Positions 10,096-18,245 of a stretch of DNA of 64,000 nucleotides are shown in pieces. A program made the translations under genes and the position numbers. How positions within the stretch are numbered: the first letter of the stretch is position 1; each line of letters opens with the position of its first letter. The notes under the pieces were generated by a model, which was given only the letters and a program-made list of their open reading frames with translations, was not told the DNA's origin and did no database searches. The DNA is from Schauerella fraxinea (GTDB lineage Bacteria > Pseudomonadota > Gammaproteobacteria > Burkholderiales > Burkholderiaceae_B): positions 186,001 to 250,000 of the forward strand of contig JAVDKL010000002.1 in NCBI GenBank assembly GCA_030849965.1. Reading direction: 5' to 3'.

Positions 10096-10992
10096 ATGAC
10101 GACGCGCACGCCCGATGGAAATTCCGAGTTCGACAGCCTCTTGCCGCCATTGCGGGTCGACCGCCGGGGCTTTATGACGACGACCCTCGCCACGGGCTTT
10201 GCGCTGGCCGCGGGGCAGGTTCAGGCGCAAACCGCCGTCAAGACCGACGTCGACGGCCTCACGGCAGGTGCCGTCGAGATCCCGGTGAAGGGCGAAAAGA
10301 TTCCTGCCTACCGCGCGATGCCGGCCGGTAAGCAAAATCTGCCGGTGGTACTGGTGGTGTCGGAGATTTTCGGCGTGCACGAGTACATCCAGGATGTGTG
10401 CCGCCGCCTGGCGAAGGCCGGCTATCTGGCGATCGCGCCCGAGCTGTTCGCGCGTCACGGCGACGCGACCAAATACACGGATATTCCCAAGCTGCAGGCC
10501 GAGATCATTGCCAAGGTGCCCGACGCGCAAGCGATGGGCGACCTGGATGCCGCAGCGGCGTGGGCCGCCACCCAGGGGGGCGATCCCGAGAAGCTCGCGA
10601 TCACGGGCTTCTGCTGGGGCGGGCGCATCGTGTGGCTGTATTCGGCCCACAATCCCAAACTGAAGGCCGGCGCCGCCTGGTACGGCCGGTTGAAGGGGTC
10701 GCCCGATGACCTCCGCCCGCTCAACCCGATCGATCTGGTCGAGAAGCTCAACGCACCGGTGATCGGCGCCTACGGCGAGAAGGATGCCGGGATTTCGTTG
10801 GCGGATGTGGACGATATGCGCAATGCGCTCAAGACCGGTTCGGCTGCCGCGCAGGCGTCACGCATCGACCTGTATGCGGAAGCGCCGCACGCGTTCCATG
10901 CCGACTATCGGCCCAGCTATCGCGAGGCTGCCGCCAAGCAGGCTTGGGTGCGAATGCTGGACTGGTTCGCGCAGAAGGGCGTGAGCGCTTAA
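10096..10992 (+). CDS. Tat-exported dienelactone hydrolase-like alpha/beta hydrolase
   Basis: A 298-residue alpha/beta hydrolase of the dienelactone hydrolase family. The catalytic set is Cys173 (GFCWGG), Asp230 (YGEKDAG) and His265 (APHAF). The N-terminus carries a twin-arginine signal (DRRGFM, residues 22-27) followed by a hydrophobic stretch and an Ala-Gln-Ala-type cleavage site near 45, so the folded enzyme is probably periplasmic. I chose the ATG at 10096 because AGGAG sits 5 bases upstream; an in-frame ATG 15 bases earlier would overlap that site. The substrate is unknown, and nothing nearby suggests chlorocatechol breakdown. Convergent with the next gene. Confidence 0.9.
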   Translation: MTTRTPDGNSEFDSLLPPLRVDRRGFMTTTLATGFALAAGQVQAQTAVKTDVDGLTAGAVEIPVKGEKIPAYRAMPAGKQNLPVVLVVSEIFGVHEYIQDVCRRLAKAGYLAIAPELFARHGDATKYTDIPKLQAEIIAKVPDAQAMGDLDAAAAWAATQGGDPEKLAITGFCWGGRIVWLYSAHNPKLKAGAAWYGRLKGSPDDLRPLNPIDLVEKLNAPVIGAYGEKDAGISLADVDDMRNALKTGSAAAQASRIDLYAEAPHAFHADYRPSYREAAAKQAWVRMLDWFAQKGVSA

Positions 10993-11000
10993 GCGGCCGT

Positions 11001-11456
11001 TTATTTCGCGGGATCGGGCAGCGCACCCGTGACCTCGGCGATCCCGCGCTTCATATCATCGTATTGCATGGTGCGATCGATCTGCAGGCTTTGCAGCACG
11101 CCCATGCAGCCGTTCACATTACGGCGGCGCATGTCTTCCAGTGCCTCGCGGCCATGTACGCGGCCGGCCTCGTAAAGCGCATCGAAGCGCTCGCCCGAAA
11201 ACCCGTATTCCCGCCCGAAGCGCAGCAGATTGGTCCGCATGTTGTCATGCTGCGCGGCCACGTCGGGTGCGGCGGCGCCGCACACTTCGGCTGCCCCATT
11301 GCTGGCGCCGGAGGTATTGATCAACTGCTCGTACATCGTCTGATCGAACGCGATCGGCTCTGCGGCATGGGCGGCGCCCGCGAGCAGCGCGATCGGCAGG
11401 GCGCGGGCAACACGCCACAGCGGTGACGTGCGGACAAGCAGGGTTCGAATAGTCAT
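11001..11456 (-). CDS. Hypothetical exported protein with one cysteine pair
   Basis: A 151-residue protein from the ATG at 11456; a GTG directly before it is also possible. The N-terminal 31 residues are a Sec-type signal peptide ending in AGAAHA-AEP, so it is periplasmic. The mature part is helical in character and contains two cysteines (in VCGAAAP and NGCMGVL) that could form a disulfide. I do not recognise a family. No clear ribosome site is seen. It stands alone, ending 8 bases from the convergent hydrolase gene. Confidence 0.7.
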   Translation of the reverse strand: MTIRTLLVRTSPLWRVARALPIALLAGAAHAAEPIAFDQTMYEQLINTSGASNGAAEVCGAAAPDVAAQHDNMRTNLLRFGREYGFSGERFDALYEAGRVHGREALEDMRRRNVNGCMGVLQSLQIDRTMQYDDMKRGIAEVTGALPDPAK

Positions 11457-11657
11457 CACGATTGGGTGGAGTGGGTGAGGTAGCCGCCGATTCTATTACC
11501 GGTGCGCGGCGCGTGACAGGCATCGCGCCGTTACGATCGTGTCAGGGTGTACGCGAACGTATCGCGCTCCGACGGCTGCGTCGGGTTGTCATGGCAACCC
11601 TCTATGATGTGGGGTTGCGCGCATCCGCGCGTGTGCTTTTTTACCTTGGAGATCTTC

Positions 11658-12161
11658 ATGACCATCAAAGTCGGCGATCGCGTACCGGACGGTACGTTGA
11701 CGGAATTCATCGAAACCGAAACGCCCTCGTGTTCGCTGGGCCCCAACGTTTTCCAGGTGGCCGATCTGGTCAAAGGCAAGAAGATCGCTTTGTTTGCCGT
11801 GCCGGGCGCCTTTACGCCCACCTGCTCGGCCAAGCACCTGCCGGGTTACCTGGCCCAGGCCGATGCGCTGCGCGCCAAAGGTGTGGACGAAATCTGGTGC
11901 GTGTCGGTCAACGACGCGTTCGTGATGGGCGCCTGGGGCCGCGAGCAGCATTCGGCTGGCCGTGTGCGCATGCTGGCCGACGGCGCTGCCGCGTGGACGC
12001 GCGAGCTCGGCCTCGAGCTCGATCTGAATGCCCGCGGCATGGGCGTGCGTTCGCAGCGCTATTCCGCGTTGCTGGATGACGGCGTGGTCAAGCAGCTCAA
12101 CGTGGAAGGCGCAGGCAAGTTCGAAGTCAGCGACGCCGACACGATGCTGTCGCAGCTCTGA
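11658..12161 (+). CDS. Peroxiredoxin, Prx5/AhpE-like redoxin
   Basis: A 167-residue thiol peroxidase of the Prx5 (redoxin) group that reduces hydroperoxides, probably with glutathione or glutaredoxin. The peroxidatic cysteine is Cys56 in PGAFTPTCS; other cysteines are Cys25 and Cys81, which could act in resolution. The ATG at 11658 follows TTGGAG with good spacing; an upstream in-frame start at 11547 lacks one. Downstream, an 8-bp inverted repeat (12181-12188 with 12199-12206) and a second GC hairpin at 12211-12228 lie before the transporter gene but have no T run. Confidence 0.93.
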   Translation: MTIKVGDRVPDGTLTEFIETETPSCSLGPNVFQVADLVKGKKIALFAVPGAFTPTCSAKHLPGYLAQADALRAKGVDEIWCVSVNDAFVMGAWGREQHSAGRVRMLADGAAAWTRELGLELDLNARGMGVRSQRYSALLDDGVVKQLNVEGAGKFEVSDADTMLSQL

Positions 12162-12247
12162 TTTTTATTTGATTGACCTCGCCATGCGTCCAATCGGGCG
12201 CATGGCGCGCTCCGGCATTGGCGCCGGATGCTGCTCTTGCCGCTTTT

Positions 12248-14002
12248 ATGCTGACCACGCTTCACGCTTTTTCTTCCCTTTACGCCGCCACGCTTTTGAT
12301 GATGCTGGGCAGTGGCCTGTTCAACACCTACATGGGGTTGCGACTCACCTCGCAATCCGTGAGCGAAGTGTGGGTGGGTGCGCTCATCGCCGGTTATTAC
12401 CTGGGCCTGGTGTTCGGTGCGCGGTTGGGACACAAATTGATTATCCGCGTAGGACATATCCGCGCGTTCACGGCGTGCGCCGCGATCGCCACGGCGATGG
12501 TGCTGGCGCAGACGCTCGTCGATGCCATTCCCGTATGGATGTTGTTCCGCATCATCTCCGGCGTGGCGATGGTGACGCAGTTCATGGTGCTGGAAAGCTG
12601 GCTGCATGAGCAGACGCCCAACGAGCAACGCGGGCAGGTATTTTCGTTTTACATGGTGGTGTCCAACCTCGGCGTAGTGCTGGGGCAATTGGCGCTGACC
12701 GTCTTTCCCGGCGCGATCGATTTGCGCCCGCTGATTCTGGTGGGCGTGTGCATGGTGATGTGCCTGGTGCCGATCGCGATTACGCGTCGCTCGCACCCGC
12801 CGTCGCCGCTGCCTGCGCCACTGGATTTCAAGTTCTTCGCCGGCCGCGTGCCACTGTCGCTCACGGTGATTTTTATCGCCGGCAACTTGTCGGGCGCGTT
12901 CTACGGCTTGGCGCCGGTGTTCGGCACCAAAGCCGGACTCACCACCACCGAGGTGGCGCTGTTCGTGGCCACCGGCGTGGCGGCGGGGCTGGTGTCGCAA
13001 TGGCCGGTGGGCTGGCTCTCCGATCGCATCAATCGGCCAGGGTTGATGCGGTTCAATGCCATCATGTTGATGGTGCTTTCGGTACTGCTGTGGGGCCTGT
13101 TCGACTTGCCGTTCTGGGCCATGCTGCTGTTGTCGGGTTTGATGGGCGCGTTGCAATTTACGCTGTATCCCCTGGGGGCGGCGTTTGCCAACGATCACGT
13201 CGAGCACGAACGGCGCGTCGGGCTGGCCGCGGTGCTGCTGATCACGTACGGCTTGGGCGCGTGCGTGGGGCCGCTGATCGCCGGGGGCTTGATGTCCCTC
13301 TTCGGGCCGCATAGCTATTTCATGTTTATCTCGGGGTGCGCGGCCTTGCTCGTGTGGCAGATTCGTCCGGCGCGCGTGACTAATGCCCACCAGGTTGAGG
13401 AAGCGCCCGTGCACTTCGTGCCCATGGCCACCAGCCTGGAAAGCACCGCGACCGTGGTGGTGCTGGATCCGCGGGTGGATTTGGACGTAGACATCACGAT
13501 GGAAGGCATCGTGCAGCCTCAGGATGCCGACACGGCCTCGGTACCGGAAGAGGGGGCCGTGCTGGCCGCGCAGGCAGCGGCTGCGCCTTATGAGCCGCCG
13601 CCGGAAAGCAGCGTGGAGACAGTGCCTGAGGGGGATGGTGAGGGTGAGGCGGTCGTTGGGGCCGGCGACGAGGATGTGTCGCGACCGAGTGCGCCTGAAG
13701 TGCCGCAACACCATGCGTTTCCCGAGGCGGGCGGTACGGCAGCAGGCGCTGCGGCGACGGCCTCTCCCGTAATCGCGGGCGGGCTGGTGCAAGTCGAAAC
13801 CAAGCGCCCGCTGACCGCCGATATTGGGCATGCTGCGCCCGTGGCCGACCCGAGGGCGCTCCCGCCGACGCCCGATTCGACGCCCGCGAAGCGTGCATTG
13901 GACAATGACCCGCGCGCCAATGAACCGCTGGCCAATGCGGCGCCCGAGCCGATCCCCGACGGAGCGGCTACGGCGGAGCCCAAGCCTACCAAGGCGCCAT
14001 AA
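12248..14002 (+). CDS. YcaD-type MFS transporter with a long C-terminal tail
   Basis: A 584-residue major facilitator protein. Twelve hydrophobic segments fill roughly residues 1-375, with VLESWLHEQ and SQWPVGWLSDR stretches that match the YcaD group of MFS transporters, whose substrate is unknown. From about residue 380 a soluble tail of roughly 200 residues follows, first acidic, then rich in Ala, Pro, Glu and Gly, and presumably cytoplasmic. I chose the ATG at 12248, which gives a normal MFS N-terminus; an earlier in-frame start adds 25 polar residues. The 3' end overlaps the convergent EamA gene by 17 bases. Confidence 0.88.
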   Translation: MLTTLHAFSSLYAATLLMMLGSGLFNTYMGLRLTSQSVSEVWVGALIAGYYLGLVFGARLGHKLIIRVGHIRAFTACAAIATAMVLAQTLVDAIPVWMLFRIISGVAMVTQFMVLESWLHEQTPNEQRGQVFSFYMVVSNLGVVLGQLALTVFPGAIDLRPLILVGVCMVMCLVPIAITRRSHPPSPLPAPLDFKFFAGRVPLSLTVIFIAGNLSGAFYGLAPVFGTKAGLTTTEVALFVATGVAAGLVSQWPVGWLSDRINRPGLMRFNAIMLMVLSVLLWGLFDLPFWAMLLLSGLMGALQFTLYPLGAAFANDHVEHERRVGLAAVLLITYGLGACVGPLIAGGLMSLFGPHSYFMFISGCAALLVWQIRPARVTNAHQVEEAPVHFVPMATSLESTATVVVLDPRVDLDVDITMEGIVQPQDADTASVPEEGAVLAAQAAAAPYEPPPESSVETVPEGDGEGEAVVGAGDEDVSRPSAPEVPQHHAFPEAGGTAAGAAATASPVIAGGLVQVETKRPLTADIGHAAPVADPRALPPTPDSTPAKRALDNDPRANEPLANAAPEPIPDGAATAEPKPTKAP

Positions 14003-14867
14003 GCGCAATCGTTGCCACGGCCAGGATCAGGCCCAGCACATTGAGGCGGCTGACGTGCTCTTTGAAGAGCACGGCGCCGGCCAATGTGCCCACGGCGATC
14101 ACGCCGATGTTCATGGTGGAGAACACCACTGCCGGATCGTTGGGCAGGTTCTGGTGCGCGCGAATATAGGTGTAGATGTTCGCAAAGTTCATGACGCCCA
14201 GCACCACGCCAGCCAGGCAGTCGCGGCTGCGCCAGCGCACGCGGGTGATGAGCAGATAGCCAAAGATCACCACGCCGGCCAATAGAAACGCCAACAGCAA
14301 GCCATTGCCGAACGCCGTGCCCGATTTGGCGACCTGTTTGAACAGCACATCGATCACGCCATAGCCCAGCCATACGGCCAGCGGCCACACCCACACCGGC
14401 ACGGGGGACGTACCGGCCGTATCCGTTTCAGGGGCCGGTTTGCGCGTTTTGGCCAGCAGGCACAGCAGCGCGATCAATCCCAGTGCGATTGCCGCACCCT
14501 TGCGGGCAGTCAGCGTATCGCCGAAGAAGAGAAACGCCGCTACAACCGGAATGAACACCGACAAGCGCTGCGCCGCATCGCTGCGCACGATACCCACATG
14601 CCGGACTGCACGGCCCATGGCCACGAACACCGTCGGCAACAGAATGCCCAAGGCGATCAACACGCCCCAGGGTGTGCCGGTGTTATCGAGTGCTGAAAGA
14701 TTGGCGCCCAGCAGCAGCCAACACGCCAACGCCGCGATCACATAATTGACGGCAATGGCCTGGCGGATGTCGATATCGAATCGGCGCGCCAGTTTGAGCA
14801 GGATCGCGACCGTGACACTGCACAGCACGCTGGTGATCAAAAACAGAAATCCGGGATTCATCGACAT
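13986..14867 (-). CDS. EamA/DMT-family transporter
   Basis: A 293-residue drug/metabolite transporter superfamily protein with about ten membrane segments and two EamA repeats (1-140 and 160-290); the second repeat ends in a typical [12 protein letters not shown] stretch. The substrate is not deducible. Its start lies 10 bases inside the 3' end of bioB, so it is probably co-transcribed with bioB, and its tail overlaps the convergent MFS gene by 17 bases. Confidence 0.88.
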   Translation of the reverse strand: MSMNPGFLFLITSVLCSVTVAILLKLARRFDIDIRQAIAVNYVIAALACWLLLGANLSALDNTGTPWGVLIALGILLPTVFVAMGRAVRHVGIVRSDAAQRLSVFIPVVAAFLFFGDTLTARKGAAIALGLIALLCLLAKTRKPAPETDTAGTSPVPVWVWPLAVWLGYGVIDVLFKQVAKSGTAFGNGLLLAFLLAGVVIFGYLLITRVRWRSRDCLAGVVLGVMNFANIYTYIRAHQNLPNDPAVVFSTMNIGVIAVGTLAGAVLFKEHVSRLNVLGLILAVATIALMAPW

Positions 14868-16006
14868 AGTGCGTGCGCCGTGCTGGAGAGGGATGAGGGA
14901 TCGGTTGTAGCAGAGGAGGGTGAAACGGCATGTCGAGAGACGGCATGCGGTGAAGCGGGGTGGGGTGAGACAGTACTCGGCGAAGCTGGCGGCGCCGATG
15001 ACTCAGGCGAGGCACGAAGCGTGTCCGGACGCAATCCCAACTGCGCGAGCAATTCTACGTCGGCGTTGGATTCCGGGTTGGGCGTGGTGAGCAGCGTATC
15101 GCCGTAGAAAATCGAATTTGCGCCCGCCATGAGGCAGAGCGCCTGTTCGGCCGGCGACAGATCGGTCCGCCCGGCCGAGAGCCGCACCCGCGCCAGCGGC
15201 AGGGCGATACGCGCCACTGCGATGGTGCGCACGAACTCCAGAACGTCCAAATCGGCGGCGTCGGCCAAAGGTGTGCCGGCGACGCGAACCAGCCGATTGA
15301 TCGGCACCGATTGCGGTTGGGGGCTGAGCATCGTCAACTGGGCAATGAGCGCCGCGCGCTGCTCGCGCGACTCGCCCATGCCCACGATGCCGCCGCAGCA
15401 GACGTTGATGCCGGAGTCGCTTACGTGCGCCAGCGTATCGAGGCGTTCCTGGTAGGTGCGCGTGCTCACGATCCGACCGTAGAACGTGGGGGCCGTATCG
15501 AGATTGTGGTTGTAGTAATCGAGGCCGGCTGTTTTAAGCGAGCGGGCCTGCGCGCCGTCGAGCATGCCGAGCGTGACACAGGTCTCCAGTCCCAATGCCT
15601 TGACCTCGCGGATCATCTCGGCCACGCGTTCGAGATCGCGATCTTTCGGACGCTTCCAGGCGGCGCCCATGCAGAAACGCGTGGCGCCTTGATCGCGGGC
15701 TATGCGTGCCGCCTTCAGCACGTCCGCCAGTGGCATCAGCTTCTCCGCTTTAACGGCCGTGTCGTGATGCACCGATTGCGGGCAATAACCGCAATCTTCA
15801 GGGCATCCGCCGGTTTTGATCGACAGCAAACTCGATAGCTGAACCTCGTACGGATCGAAATGATCGCGCAGCACCGATTGCGCACGTTGAATCAGATCGC
15901 TGAAGGGCAGCGCATACAGCGCGAGAATCTCGCCAGTGGTCCAGGCGGGTGGCGATGCAGACACGATGGCGGCGGGGAGAGCGCAGTGTTCGGGTGAGGG
16001 CGTCAT
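14858..16006 (-). CDS. bioB: Biotin synthase with a repetitive C-terminal extension
   Basis: Radical SAM enzyme inserting sulfur into dethiobiotin. Of 382 residues, the first 330 or so are standard: cluster motif Cys68-x3-Cys72-x2-Cys75 ([13 protein letters not shown]), the auxiliary-cluster cysteines in [17 protein letters not shown] and NVCCGGIVG, and Arg in VRLSAGR. The remaining 50 residues are a Ser/Pro/His/Ala-rich tail containing five pentapeptide units of the type SPHAV (about 342-366), not part of the enzyme fold. Upstream is a 500-base non-coding stretch; no other biotin gene is in the window. Confidence 0.95.
   Translation of the reverse strand: MTPSPEHCALPAAIVSASPPAWTTGEILALYALPFSDLIQRAQSVLRDHFDPYEVQLSSLLSIKTGGCPEDCGYCPQSVHHDTAVKAEKLMPLADVLKAARIARDQGATRFCMGAAWKRPKDRDLERVAEMIREVKALGLETCVTLGMLDGAQARSLKTAGLDYYNHNLDTAPTFYGRIVSTRTYQERLDTLAHVSDSGINVCCGGIVGMGESREQRAALIAQLTMLSPQPQSVPINRLVRVAGTPLADAADLDVLEFVRTIAVARIALPLARVRLSAGRTDLSPAEQALCLMAGANSIFYGDTLLTTPNPESNADVELLAQLGLRPDTLRASPESSAPPASPSTVSPHPASPHAVSRHAVSPSSATTDPSSLSSTAHALCR
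14909..14983 (-). repeat. 15-bp imperfect tandem repeat in the 3' end of bioB
   Basis: Five in-frame 15-base units encode [20 protein letters not shown] and SPSSA. The unit keeps the reading frame, so the repeat can expand or shrink without breaking bioB. The encoded segment lies after the last conserved BioB residues. Confidence 0.7.
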
Positions 16007-16503
16007 GGTCCGAGCGATGTAATGCAGGAAAGCGCGGATATTAGGGAGAAGGACTCATGGACTGCAATGTGGCAAATTTAGGCGTATTTGGCTTCGCATT
16101 GGGCGCGTTTGGCGGATGAACCCGCCGCGTTGCATGCGTTTGGTGGACAACGTGCTGCCAACGCCTGCGATCTTGAGGGGCTCAGAAATTTGTTATTGAA
16201 TGTAATTCACGCGGGGGTGAGGGCGATAGCGGCGACTCAGCAACCAAGCAACCAGCAGCAGAACCGCCGTGCATCGGGAGTTGGCTCATTCATCGGCGCG
16301 AAGCGAGGCTATTGTGTGATGCAGATGCAGTAGCGCAAATTGAACAGACGGATAGAAGCCGCGTCAGCAATTCGACGATTGGGGGCAAGTGCTCGATCTG
16401 CCGATTAGGACTAAAGGAGGGGGGCGCCACGAATGTAGGCAGGCAAATCTGCGTGGATCGTATCGACCATGCGGGATACGGCAGTGCTGCGTTTCGGTCG
16501 TGC
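16007..16503. other. Non-coding stretch upstream of bioB and downstream of the tRNA operon
   Basis: About 500 bases with no convincing gene. Short frames on both strands lack ribosome sites and recognisable products. It should hold the bioB promoter (minus strand), but I cannot place a confident -35/-10 pair. No integrase, repeat or attachment-site duplication next to the tRNA genes was seen. Confidence 0.5.
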
Positions 16504-16542
16504 AAAAACAAAAAAGCCCGCTACGAATAATCGTGCGAGGCT
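16504..16542 (-). terminator. Rho-independent terminator of the tRNA operon
   Basis: Read on the minus strand, a 12-base stem (16542-16531 with 16526-16515, one small bulge on each side) with a four-base loop is followed by TTTTTGTTTTTG. It begins 22 bases after the tRNA-Asp CCA end, the expected place for the end of the Ala-Glu-Asp transcript. Confidence 0.85.
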
Positions 16543-16564
16543 CTTTGCTTCGTGCAGAAAGATT

Positions 16565-16641
16565 TGGCGGAGCGGACGGGGCTCGAACCCGCGACCCCCG
16601 GCGTGACAGGCCGGTATTCTAACCAACTGAACTACCGCTCC
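16565..16641 (-). tRNA. tRNA-Asp(GTC)
   Basis: A 77-base cloverleaf including an encoded CCA. Acceptor stem GGAGCGG pairs with CCGCTCC; the T-loop is GGTTCGAGCC-like and the anticodon loop reads CTGTCAC with anticodon GTC. Last of three tRNA genes in one transcript. Confidence 0.96.
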
Positions 16642-16724
16642 GCAGCGGCTTACGTCACATACTTCAAACAACTATTTTACTTCAACTACTGAACTGCAAC
16701 TTCGATACTGCTGCCAAAAAATCT

Positions 16725-16800
16725 TGGCGTCCCCAAGGGGATTCGAACCCCTGTACTCACCGTGAAAGGGTGATGTCCTAGGCCTCTAGACGATGGGGAC
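16725..16800 (-). tRNA. tRNA-Glu(TTC)
   Basis: A 76-base cloverleaf with encoded CCA. Acceptor stem GTCCCCA pairs with TGGGGAC; D-arm TCGTCTAGAGGCCTAGGA and T-arm GGGGTTCGAATCCCC are canonical. The anticodon loop CTTTCAC gives anticodon TTC. Middle gene of the Ala-Glu-Asp operon. Confidence 0.96.
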
Positions 16801-16837
16801 CGGACCGTACAAACTACATTCCTCGCAGCGCTTTGAC

Positions 16838-16913
<76 letters not shown>

Positions 16914-17011
16914 GTCAACTAGATATTTTTGCTTCTTTCGTAGCGCCTTTTTGTTGCCAATCAGTCGCTTCGTTTTCGCTAGATATTTAGTGCGTGCCGC
17001 GAAGAAACGAG

Positions 17012-17040
17012 ATTATGCACGAAGTTTTTTGAGTGTGCAA
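17012..17040 (-). promoter_or_regulatory. Sigma-70 promoter of the tRNA-Ala-Glu-Asp operon
   Basis: On the minus strand TTGCAC is followed by a 17-base spacer and CATAAT, close to the sigma-70 consensus (TTGACA, 17, TATAAT). It lies about 100 bases before tRNA-Ala in an AT-rich patch and is followed by a GC-rich segment, as in stringently controlled stable-RNA promoters. No other gene on this strand could use it. Confidence 0.75.
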
Positions 17041-17131
17041 GTCGATGGGCGGAAAAACATAAAAAAGATCAAAAAATTTTTGAGGCATACGATATGCGGG
17101 CGTTTCCGATTCACAAAAACGAGGAGTTGCC

Positions 17132-18199
17132 GTGCATCCAGTCACCTCATTTCCAGTGCGCGCACTGGGTACCACCGATATGTCCATCACGCGCGTAGGC
17201 TTTGGCGCGTGGGCGTTGGGCGGTGGCGATTGGGCCCGTGGATGGGGCGCGCAAAACGATGCCGATTCGATCGCGGCGATCCAGCATGCGGTGCGCCGCG
17301 GCATCAATTGGATCGATACCGCGGCGGTGTATGGCCTGGGTCATTCGGAGACCATCATCGGCGAGGCGTTGAAAGGATTGTCGCGTTCGGAGCGGCCGTT
17401 GATTTTTACCAAGGGCGGATTGCGTTGGGACGATCACGATCGGCAAGCCGCACCGCGGCGGGTGGGCGACCCGGATAGTTTGCGCGAGGAGATCGACGCT
17501 TCGCTCAAGCGCCTGGGCGTGGATGCGATTGACCTTTATCAAATGCATTGGCCCACAGACGACGGCACGCCCGTGGAGGCCTATTGGCAGGTGCTGCTCG
17601 ACGCGAAACGCAGTGGCAAGGTGCGCGCGGTGGGGCTCTCCAATCACAACGTGGCGCAGCTCGAGGCGGCTGAGCGGCTGGGTCACGTCGATACGCTACA
17701 GCCGCCGTTTTCGGCGATTCAGCGCAGTGCGGCCGACGATGTATTGCCGTGGTGCGAGCGTCACGATACCGGTGTGATCGTATACAGCCCGATGCAGTCG
17801 GGGTTGTTGACGGGCACGATGACGCCGGCCCGCGTGCGCGCGCTGGGCCACGACGATTGGCGTGCGGGTCATGTGGAATACACCTCTCCGCGCCTCGAAC
17901 GCAATCTCGCATTGGCCGACGCCATGAAGCCGCTGGCGCAGCGCCACGGGGCCACCACGGCAGCCGTTGCGATTGCGTGGACGCTCGCCTGGCCCGGCGT
18001 TACCGGCGCGATCGTGGGCGCCCGTAGTCCCGCGCAGGTCGACGACTGGTTGGCAGCGGCCACGTTGGAGCTCGACGACGTTGATCTGGATGTGGTGGCC
18101 GATGCCATCGCACGCACCGGCGCGGGTATCGGACCCGCACGGCCGCCACGCCGTGAAGATGAATCCGTGCTGGATATCTTGCCGAGCCTGTCGCTGTAG
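17132..18199 (+). CDS. Aldo/keto reductase
   Basis: A 355-residue NADPH-dependent oxidoreductase of the aldo/keto reductase superfamily. The catalytic tetrad is visible: Asp62 and Tyr67 (DTAAVYG), Lys94 (FTKGG) and His139 (QMHWP). The start is GTG at 17132, with GAGGAG 5 bases upstream. The cofactor-binding region near VGARSPAQV is typical. The substrate is unknown. It stands alone and converges on lnt with 46 bases between them. Confidence 0.92.
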   Translation: MHPVTSFPVRALGTTDMSITRVGFGAWALGGGDWARGWGAQNDADSIAAIQHAVRRGINWIDTAAVYGLGHSETIIGEALKGLSRSERPLIFTKGGLRWDDHDRQAAPRRVGDPDSLREEIDASLKRLGVDAIDLYQMHWPTDDGTPVEAYWQVLLDAKRSGKVRAVGLSNHNVAQLEAAERLGHVDTLQPPFSAIQRSAADDVLPWCERHDTGVIVYSPMQSGLLTGTMTPARVRALGHDDWRAGHVEYTSPRLERNLALADAMKPLAQRHGATTAAVAIAWTLAWPGVTGAIVGARSPAQVDDWLAAATLELDDVDLDVVADAIARTGAGIGPARPPRREDESVLDILPSLSL

Positions 18200-18245
18200 C
18201 GTGGGACCGATCGGGGGCTGATCGCTCAACCGTCGAGCCCTATGC

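Noticed and set aside
12181-12228. Two inverted repeats after the peroxiredoxin gene as a terminator
   Set aside because: Stems are good but no T run follows on either strand; noted only in the gene entry.
16411-16671. Short minus-strand frame across tRNA-Asp
   Set aside because: It reads through a clear tRNA gene and its terminator.
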